From CAYYNQ01 sp964473105 (GTDB lineage: Bacteria; Sumerlaeota; Sumerlaeia; MVZB01), in assembly GCA_964473105.1 (NCBI GenBank), contig CAYYNQ010000101.1:1-12451 (forward strand): DNA of 12,451 nucleotides, in the 5' to 3' direction. Numbering within the stretch: the first letter of the stretch is position 1; the number at the start of each line of letters is the position of its first letter. A program made the translations under genes and the position numbers. The notes below the pieces were generated by a model that saw only the letters and a program-made list of their open reading frames with translations, did no database searches and had not been told where the DNA came from. Positions 6,613 through 12,451 of the stretch are shown one piece after another.

Positions 6613-7286
6613 TCGAGATCCGGGATCTTACCGTCCGGCTGGGGCGCTTTACAATCGAGGACATCGCCCTGAAAGTGTCGACAGGCCAATATGCCATTCT
6701 GATGGGACGAACCGGTTGCGGGAAGACAACTTTACTGGAGGCCGTTTGCGGCCTGCGCCGCCAGACGGCCGGAACGATCCGCCTGATGGGGCGCGAGGTC
6801 AGTCAACTCAAGGCTGCTGAACGTGGTGTCGGCTACGTGCCCCAGGACACCTGCCTGTTTCAGACCATGAAAGTTCGGGACAACCTCGCCTTCGCCCTGC
6901 AGATCCGAAAATGGCCCCGGCAGGAGATCAACGCCCGCGTGGAGGAACTCGCCGAACTGCTGGGCGTAAACCACCTGCTCAATCGACATCCCCATGGCCT
7001 CAGCGGCGGTGAATCTCAGCGCGTTGCCCTGGGTCGCGCCCTTGCCTTTCGACCCAACGTCCTGTGCCTGGATGAACCCCTGAGCGCCCTGGATTCCGAC
7101 ACACGGGATGAAATGTATCAGCTCTTGAAATCAATTCAGGCACACACCGGCGTGACCACACTTCATGTCACGCATAACCAGGAGGAGGCAGCCCACCTGG
7201 GCGACTGCTGGTTCCGCTACAACATGGGACGTATTGACAGCCTGGGGGAAGTTGATGATATACAGGGGATGAGTTCTGAATCATGA
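6609..7286 (+). CDS. ABC transporter ATP-binding protein, molybdate/tungstate-type importer
   Basis: A 225-residue nucleotide-binding subunit with every catalytic motif intact: Walker A GRTGCGKT (33-40), Q-loop VPQD (77-80), signature LSGGESQRVALGRAL (131-145), Walker B VLCLDEP (151-157), D-loop SALD (159-162) and H-loop His189 in LHVTHN. The chain stops about 35 residues after the H-loop, so it lacks the C-terminal TOBE/MOP domain by which many ModC proteins sense intracellular molybdate. In that respect it is more like tungstate (TupC-type) ATPases. A good ribosome binding site (GGGGGG, 7 bases before ATG 6609) lies in the end of the permease gene, and start and stop overlap as ATGA. The next gene starts at 7283, again by an ATGA overlap. 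Importer function is firm; which oxyanion is imported is inferred. Confidence 0.87.
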   Translation: MIEIRDLTVRLGRFTIEDIALKVSTGQYAILMGRTGCGKTTLLEAVCGLRRQTAGTIRLMGREVSQLKAAERGVGYVPQDTCLFQTMKVRDNLAFALQIRKWPRQEINARVEELAELLGVNHLLNRHPHGLSGGESQRVALGRALAFRPNVLCLDEPLSALDSDTRDEMYQLLKSIQAHTGVTTLHVTHNQEEAAHLGDCWFRYNMGRIDSLGEVDDIQGMSSES

Positions 7287-10200
7287 AACCTGTCCTGAAG
7301 ATGATGATCTGCTTGCTGATCTGGAGTCCCGTCATGCACCGGCAGGCCGAAGCCGTGACGGCGGATGAAATGGTCAAGACGACAGGAGTCTCCCATGGTA
7401 TCTGCTCGATCCTGGGTGCAAAAGGAAGCGATCTGGGCCTGAAGCTGGCCCAGTCCGGGGATTTCATGGTCCACGTGATCGGCCTCAACACCGAGGCTGT
7501 CGCAATGGCCCGGAAGGATGTTGATCAGCAGGGTCTTTACGGCAAAAAGATTATTGTTGAAAAGGGAACCCTGAATCCGCTGCCCTATGCCGACAACCTC
7601 ATCGACCTGGTTATCATCCTGAACCCTGCAAAGGACAGGGTTGATGACCTGTCGTTCGCCGAGATCATGCGTGTCCTGCGTCCTCGAGGACGGGCTGTCC
7701 TTGCAGGCAACGAATCAATACAAATAATGATCAACGACCGGCTGGACAGATGGTTGAAATCCGGGACGGGTGGTAATGCGGCCCAGGTTGAAATTGACCG
7801 GGATGGCGGGGACGGCCGGGTGCAACTGGTCAAACCTATCCCCCCGGGTATCGACAACTGGAGCCAGTGGTACCATGCACCGGATAACAACCCGGTTTCC
7901 GCCGACGAGCTGATCAAGGCACCCTACATAACCCAGTGGATGGGCCGGCCCTTTCACGTGGCCCTGCCCAATGTCACCACCACGGCCGGCGGAAGAATCT
8001 TTTTTGCCATGGGTCATATCGCCAACCACGCACGTGAGGAGCCCTGGCTGAACACGCTGCTTGCCCGTAATGCCTATAACGGCACCCATTTATGGACACG
8101 CAAACTCAGTGAAAATTACATGGTGCACCGTTCGGCCTTCATCGCCACCAATGATGTTTTTTACCTGATTGATCCGGACGATGGGAAGGGTTGCCTCGCG
8201 TTGAATCCCGAGACAGGCGAAGAGCTGCAACAAATCGATCCGAAGGAAATCAGTGGTGAATGGAAATGGATCGCAATGAGCCATGGTGTTCTCTACGGCC
8301 TGGCGGGCGGGCATCCGGATCGTGTTGAAACCACCCGAATTCGCACGTCCATGCCACACTGGGACTGGAATGCACTCAGCCGGGGTTATTATGAGAAACG
8401 GGTTCCCTGGGGTTTCGGTGCCACGCTGTTCGCATATGACCTGGAGGCCGACCGGCTCCGCTGGGTTCACCAGGAGGATACCCCGGTCGACTCCCGCGGC
8501 ATGGCCATGGGAGGAGGAAAGGTCTTTTTTCATGCCCCGGACCGGCGGGTCGGCTGCCTTGACGACCTGACCGGAAAAGTCCTCTGGGCCAATGATGATT
8601 CCCATGTCCTGAAACTCATCAATCAACGTGGACACGGCATTCCACACGGCAATCCGGGATTCCGTTCGTCCTGTTTCACGCTTTACACCCCTCAAGGTCT
8701 CTATTTCCAGGCCCAGTCACGCCAGCATCTGGTTGCCCTCTCGGTCGAGGATGGTCACCTGATGTGGAACCGCGAACGTACGTCCAACAGCTCCAATGTG
8801 ATCTACACCGACAATCACCTGTTTGTGGGCATCGGTCCCAATGCCCACACGATGAAACTCGATCCATCAACGGGTGAATCGATTGAAGATATAGGATTCG
8901 CAAAAGGCGCCTTTTGTACCCGGCTGACTGCCACCCCCGATTCCTTCTTTCAGCGGGGATTTTCCGACGGGATCAATCGTTACGATCGTCTTGGCGGCAA
9001 GACGCTCAACCAATATGCCCCGCGTCCGGGCTGCAACGATGGGGTTATCGGGGCCAACGGCCTGCTGTATGTCGGCCCCTGGCTTTGTGATTGCGCTTAT
9101 ACACTGATCGGCCGCATCTCGCTCTGCTCCGCTGGGGATTTCGAGTTTAAGCAGTCGGCGACTGAAATCGAGCGGCTGGAACGCGCCGACACCGACCTTT
9201 CCCGGGTTGCACCGCTGCCGTCGGGCGAACAGGACTGGCATGCCTATCGGGGGGGGAATCGGCACGACGGCAGTTCCCCGGCAACGGTGTCGCTGAGCGT
9301 CTGCCCGATCTGGCATACGAATTCACAGTTCGACTATTTCCCGACCGTACCAGTCACGGCCGGGGGAATGGTCTTTCTGGGTGGCGACGATGGCAAGGTT
9401 CGCGCCTATGATACGCTCAGTGGTTCGCCGGTCTGGCAGTTCCCGACGGCAGGGCCGATCCTCCAGCCACCCTCGATCTGGGAGGGACGTCTCTATGTCG
9501 GTTCAGGTGATGGTGCCGTTTATTGTCTCGAAGCTGTAAGCGGCCGGTTATTGTGGCGATTCCGTGCCGCACCCATCGAGCGCCGAATCATGGTCTACGG
9601 GGCATTGAGTTCAACCTGGCCCGTCAACACGGGTGTTCTCGTGCATGAGGGTGTGGCCTATGCCGCGGCAGGCATCGTCGACTACGATGGGACTTATGTT
9701 TACGCATTGGACGCCGAGACCGGGGCCATCCGATGGCAGAACTTTTCATCCGGCCACCTGAACAGTGAATTACGCCGAGGCGTTTCCGCCCAGGGCAACC
9801 TGGCCCTGGTTGATGGAAAGTTGTGGATCGGAGCGGGGAATACCCTTGGTCTGGCGCCTTTTGATCCGGATACCGGCACTTACGTGGGCCCTGAAGTCGG
9901 TGATCAACGGAGGATTGGTGGCGAGGAAGTCGGTGTCTTTGGTGAGGGTTTCCTGCTGCATGGAGGGCGCCTGCGTTATGCTCCGGTCGAACCCATCGTC
10001 AATGGGTATCGATTCAAGTTTTTCAGTCAAACACAGGACGGTGGAATCTCGGAGAAGGAACTGACCCTGTCGATGATTACCCCGGCATGGGACACCCGAC
10101 GACTGGTCTATTTGACCGGACAGAACACAGCGGTGCCGGGTGTACCCCGGGCCATGGATGCTGCCCGGGTCAAGACGCATTTGAAAAATCCCGGGGAACA

Positions 10201-11191
10201 CCCCTCCGCCGATACCCTCTGGGAGGCATCGGCTCTGCATACCATGGAATTTAAAGTTCTCGGCCTAGCATTGGCAAGGGATGCCGTCCTGGCCATCGCG
10301 ACAAAACCACAACCGCGCACCCGGAAAAATCAGGGGTGGCTCCTTGCGCTGGATCGTGATGACGGTGCGATCCTGTGGGAGGAAAGGCTGCAGGCCGAAC
10401 CCCGGCTGGGAGGTTTGTGCATCGACCGCGACGGCCGGATTCTCGTCAGCATGGCCCATGGCGGGCTGGCCTGCTTCGCAGGCGGAGCGGGCCTCGAGGC
10501 CCATGTGAACCGGTTGGTGAAAATATCCCGGGAAAATGAATCGAACAAACCCTATACATCACACAACCTGCGTTCATGGATCCGGGAATCGGAACACGCA
10601 GCCGACCTGAATAAAATCGCGGACGCTCTCAGAGAACTCGGTGACGATCCCCACCAGCCCGAGGCCGAGGGTTACCTGAATCGCTGGAAATTGATCGGCC
10701 CGTTTCCTTATGATGAATTCGAGAACAACCTGGAGCGGCCCATGGTCAGCGAACCCGCCGTTGACCTGGAACAGATCCATGACGTGAACGGGCGGGCGCT
10801 GCGCTGGAAGGACAGATTCGGTGCCAATCAGCAGGGGATGGTCAGCATCATCGGCCATTATGCCGAACCCCCGACGGCCTATTACGTCCATGCCGAATTT
10901 ACGCTTCAAAATCCCCGCCCGCTGCAGTTGAAACTGGGCACGAATTTTGAAAGCCTCCTGTGGTGGAACGGTGAACCGGTACACACAGCGGGAAAACCCG
11001 AATCGAGACGCATTGCGCCAGGAACGACCCTGCCCGGATTGGTCGGCAGAGAAGGGGTGAACCGCATCCTGATCAAGACAATTCAACCGTGGTGGCGTAA
11101 TGCAACATTCGTCGGCATCCAGGTCCTCGACCCTGATGGGGAACCCATCAATCTCAAAATCCCGCCCGGCACAATTGAGAACGCTAAATGA
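7283..11191 (+). CDS. Secreted methyltransferase-like/PQQ-type beta-propeller multidomain protein
   Basis: A 1302-residue exported protein. Residues 1-24 are a signal peptide (MICLLIWSPV, AEA cleavage). Residues about 35-145 follow the class I SAM methyltransferase order, including LNPLPYADNLIDLVI and VLRPRGRAVLAG, but motif I reads ILGAKGSDLG rather than the usual D/E-x-G-x-G-x-G, and the motif II acid is Asn69 (GLN). IPPGIDNWSQWYH (about 187-199) then matches the linker of planctomycete methyltransferase-PQQ proteins. About 12 propeller repeats of the A-x-D-x-x-TG-x-x-x-W type follow, near residues 260, 306, 384, 423, 484, 523, 566, 707, 748, 807, 859 and 1022 (for example CLDDLTGKVLW, ALDAETGAIRW). 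That is enough for two propellers. A terminal beta-sandwich starts at NRWKLIGPFPYDEF (about 1133). No CxxCH haem site is present, and I cannot show quinone binding. Function unknown: a scaffold or binding role is as likely as an enzyme. It overlaps both neighbours by ATGA. Confidence 0.75.
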   Translation: MKPVLKMMICLLIWSPVMHRQAEAVTADEMVKTTGVSHGICSILGAKGSDLGLKLAQSGDFMVHVIGLNTEAVAMARKDVDQQGLYGKKIIVEKGTLNPLPYADNLIDLVIILNPAKDRVDDLSFAEIMRVLRPRGRAVLAGNESIQIMINDRLDRWLKSGTGGNAAQVEIDRDGGDGRVQLVKPIPPGIDNWSQWYHAPDNNPVSADELIKAPYITQWMGRPFHVALPNVTTTAGGRIFFAMGHIANHAREEPWLNTLLARNAYNGTHLWTRKLSENYMVHRSAFIATNDVFYLIDPDDGKGCLALNPETGEELQQIDPKEISGEWKWIAMSHGVLYGLAGGHPDRVETTRIRTSMPHWDWNALSRGYYEKRVPWGFGATLFAYDLEADRLRWVHQEDTPVDSRGMAMGGGKVFFHAPDRRVGCLDDLTGKVLWANDDSHVLKLINQRGHGIPHGNPGFRSSCFTLYTPQGLYFQAQSRQHLVALSVEDGHLMWNRERTSNSSNVIYTDNHLFVGIGPNAHTMKLDPSTGESIEDIGFAKGAFCTRLTATPDSFFQRGFSDGINRYDRLGGKTLNQYAPRPGCNDGVIGANGLLYVGPWLCDCAYTLIGRISLCSAGDFEFKQSATEIERLERADTDLSRVAPLPSGEQDWHAYRGGNRHDGSSPATVSLSVCPIWHTNSQFDYFPTVPVTAGGMVFLGGDDGKVRAYDTLSGSPVWQFPTAGPILQPPSIWEGRLYVGSGDGAVYCLEAVSGRLLWRFRAAPIERRIMVYGALSSTWPVNTGVLVHEGVAYAAAGIVDYDGTYVYALDAETGAIRWQNFSSGHLNSELRRGVSAQGNLALVDGKLWIGAGNTLGLAPFDPDTGTYVGPEVGDQRRIGGEEVGVFGEGFLLHGGRLRYAPVEPIVNGYRFKFFSQTQDGGISEKELTLSMITPAWDTRRLVYLTGQNTAVPGVPRAMDAARVKTHLKNPGEHPSADTLWEASALHTMEFKVLGLALARDAVLAIATKPQPRTRKNQGWLLALDRDDGAILWEERLQAEPRLGGLCIDRDGRILVSMAHGGLACFAGGAGLEAHVNRLVKISRENESNKPYTSHNLRSWIRESEHAADLNKIADALRELGDDPHQPEAEGYLNRWKLIGPFPYDEFENNLERPMVSEPAVDLEQIHDVNGRALRWKDRFGANQQGMVSIIGHYAEPPTAYYVHAEFTLQNPRPLQLKLGTNFESLLWWNGEPVHTAGKPESRRIAPGTTLPGLVGREGVNRILIKTIQPWWRNATFVGIQVLDPDGEPINLKIPPGTIENAK

Positions 11192-11886
11192 AATCAGCAG
11201 GGACACATGACAAGGGATTCACCCTGATAGAACTGCTCATCGTGGTCGCCATTATTGCGATCTTGGCAGCCATTGCCGTTCCCAATTTCCTTGAGGCGCA
11301 GACCCGCTCAAAGGTTTCCCGCGCAAAGGCGGACATGCGGGCCATCTCGACCGCAATCAGCACCTATATGGTGGACTACAACGATTCCCCCCCCCTGCTT
11401 TTCCCGGGAACATTTGCCAATGGAAAAGACGGCCAGTGGCATCACGGTTTTGTCTCTCCCCAGTTGACAACGCCTGTCTCTTACCTCACCAGCCTGCCGA
11501 ATGACCCCTTCACCAAGCCCATCACCGCCCTTTACGGATTCCCCATGTCACAATACTGGTTCCTGATTACGGGAGAATCCAGATCGGATGTTCCCTATTT
11601 TGTTTTTCGGAAGATTGGATGGGTCGGTGTCGGGCTGGATTCCAACCTGCGCCTTTCCGCCCTTGAGTTGCCCTTTGATATACACCGCTGGGGTGGAAGC
11701 GCATACGACCGGTTGAAGACCCAGGAATATTTCATGCGATCGGCCGGCCCGAACGAGGCGTTCGACCACAGTGGAATCCTGGACCCCAGTGAACCCGGCA
11801 AGGACCTGCATGTCATCGATTATGACCCCACAAACGGGACCGTCTCGCTGGGGGATATCTTCCATGCAGCTTCCGGTGGAGATTAG
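11188..11886 (+). CDS. Type II secretion/type IV pilin-like protein with prepilin N-terminus
   Basis: A 232-residue protein with a textbook prepilin start: a short basic leader ending KG (residues 9-10), then FTLIELLIVVAIIAILAAIAV with Glu at position 5 of the mature protein. A prepilin peptidase would cut between Gly10 and Phe11 and methylate the Phe. After the helix, NFLEAQTRSKVSRAKADMR and a TAISTYMVDYND stretch resemble GspG-type pseudopilins of PVC and neighbouring phyla. The rest is a family-specific globular domain: SYLTSLPNDPFTKP resembles the C-terminal GspG region, and many Gly, Asp and Ser residues follow. No secretin, ATPase or peptidase gene is nearby. These phyla carry many scattered prepilins, so this one probably serves a machine encoded elsewhere, or anchors the product of the preceding gene at the surface. 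The ATGA overlap at 11188 makes it the last gene of the run; its own ribosome binding site is weak. Confidence 0.8.
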   Translation: MKSAGTHDKGFTLIELLIVVAIIAILAAIAVPNFLEAQTRSKVSRAKADMRAISTAISTYMVDYNDSPPLLFPGTFANGKDGQWHHGFVSPQLTTPVSYLTSLPNDPFTKPITALYGFPMSQYWFLITGESRSDVPYFVFRKIGWVGVGLDSNLRLSALELPFDIHRWGGSAYDRLKTQEYFMRSAGPNEAFDHSGILDPSEPGKDLHVIDYDPTNGTVSLGDIFHAASGGD

Positions 11887-11943
11887 GACATTGTGTCTTT
11901 TATTGCGCCTCCCATGACTCGGTCAGCACAGGCATCCATGAAA

Positions 11944-11979
11944 AGCGGGAATCGCCCCAGTCTCCCATGATAACCCGCT
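11944..11979. terminator. Hairpin in convergent gap, possible terminator
   Basis: AGCGGG (11944-11949) pairs with CCCGCT (11974-11979) across a 24-base loop. On the minus strand the stem is followed by TTTTC, so it best fits the end of the leftward gene. On the plus strand no T-run follows. The rest of the gap between the convergent genes shows no other signal. Confidence 0.35.
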
Positions 11980-11992
11980 CCCCCAGGCATGT

Positions 11993-12451
11993 TCAGGGAA
12001 GAAGGATTTCCACGTCATCAAGATAAGCTGTACCCTTCACCGGTTCAACCGTCTGGCTGTCCAGGGCTGCATACAGGGCCAGTGACCTTGCAGATTCAAA
12101 GAGTTCGAATCGAAAAATGTTGCGTTGATATCGATGCTCCGTCCATCCCTGCTCCAGTCTGGAAATATGGTCCAGCGGAACTTCCATAATCACATCGCCA
12201 TGCTTGTCAAAGAACTGTTCCCGCAGGACAAGAGCACCTGAATCCAGCTCGCTGAGCCAGGTTTTAAGCGATATCTTATAATACATCTGGACGTCTTGGG
12301 GAAAATCGGTCCTGGCGATCTCGCCTCCCACGATCCTGGGGGAAGACTCGTCCTCGGGCGAGGCTTTCAGGAGCAAACTGTAATCACCGGATGACGCTTC
12401 GTCGCAGGTTCGGGAAAAAACATCTGAATGCCTGAGATCGTAAGACAAATA
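11993..12451 (-). CDS. C-terminal fragment of a protein ending in a carbohydrate-binding-like beta-sandwich (5' part beyond right edge)
   Basis: The frame is open through the right edge (TAT at 12451-12449 precedes the first in-frame TTG), so these 152 codons are the end of a longer gene, not a complete small one. The stop is TGA at 11995-11993. Alternating polar and hydrophobic strands (DYSLLLKASPE, MYYKISLKTWLSE, GALVLREQFFDKHGDVI, FRFELFESARSLALYAALD) and the ending GTAYLDDVEILLP fit a galactose-binding-like jelly roll of the CBM4/9/22 type, where the closing AYLDDVE strand is common. Such domains usually sit at the end of secreted glycan-active enzymes, which would suit the GH127-like gene at the other end of the window. 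The catalytic part is not visible, so the activity is unknown. It converges on the pilin gene. Confidence 0.55.
   Translation of the reverse strand, partial: YLSYDLRHSDVFSRTCDEASSGDYSLLLKASPEDESSPRIVGGEIARTDFPQDVQMYYKISLKTWLSELDSGALVLREQFFDKHGDVIMEVPLDHISRLEQGWTEHRYQRNIFRFELFESARSLALYAALDSQTVEPVKGTAYLDDVEILLP

Noticed and set aside
8090..8695. A 201-codon minus-strand open frame inside the propeller gene
   Set aside because: The opposite strand carries the repeat motifs of the propeller protein. The antisense product shows no motif or hydrophobic pattern.
7283..11191. Calling the propeller protein a PQQ alcohol or glucose dehydrogenase
   Set aside because: Tryptophan-docking repeats alone do not show PQQ binding. 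I see no vicinal Cys-Cys site, no haem c CxxCH and no clear active-site Asp pair, and there are more repeats than one eight-bladed propeller needs.
10574..11206. A 210-codon minus-strand open frame opposite the end of the propeller gene
   Set aside because: It lies wholly antisense to a gene with clear domains and overlap-coupled ends, and the translation shows no recognisable fold or start signal. It is a shadow of GC-rich coding DNA.
1..12451. CRISPR array, tRNA, rRNA, insertion sequence ends, toxin-antitoxin or defence genes
   Set aside because: No regularly spaced repeats, tRNA-like folds, rRNA stretches, transposase motifs or small paired genes were found on either strand.

Overview
The window looks like chromosomal DNA from a Gram-negative bacterium of the Planctomycetota/PVC type or a neighbouring candidate phylum such as Hydrogenedentota or Sumerlaeota. 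Three things point there: a secreted protein that joins a methyltransferase-like domain to PQQ-type propeller repeats, a short prepilin reading NFLEAQTR after its hydrophobic helix, and carbohydrate-active secreted proteins beside one-off metabolic genes. This assignment rests on remembered family resemblance, not on a search. I see no rRNA, tRNA, insertion sequence, phage gene or CRISPR array, and no gene-free stretch longer than about 190 bases.

Layout. (1) Positions 1-1677, minus strand: the first 559 codons of a secreted glycoside hydrolase of the GH127/DUF1680 type, running off the left edge. It has no listed complete reading frame because its stop lies outside the window. (2) A divergent promoter region (1678-1860) separates it from a plus-strand gene for a sarcosine oxidase gamma-like protein (1861-2430). 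A secreted isochorismatase-family cysteine hydrolase follows (2561-3331). (3) After a possible terminator comes a compact six-gene run (3443-11886): an E1-like MoeB/ThiF relative, a tandem two-domain molybdate/tungstate-type binding protein, a ModB-like permease, an ABC ATPase, a 1302-residue secreted methyltransferase-like/PQQ-propeller protein, and a type II secretion/type IV pilin-like protein. Four of its five junctions overlap start with stop and the fifth has one base between, so the run is almost certainly one transcript with coupled translation. (4) A convergent gap with a hairpin, then the last 152 codons of a minus-strand gene (11993-12451) ending in a carbohydrate-binding-like beta-sandwich.

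Working together. The binding protein, permease and ATPase make a complete importer, most likely for molybdate or tungstate. The E1-like protein upstream would fit molybdopterin biosynthesis, except that it has lost most residues MoeB uses to bind ATP and adenylate its partner. Why a giant secreted propeller protein and a pilin are translated with a metal-oxyanion importer is the main open question. The most interesting items are the altered E1-like protein, the double binding protein with unequal ligand sites, and the secreted methyltransferase-like fusion with a degraded SAM motif.
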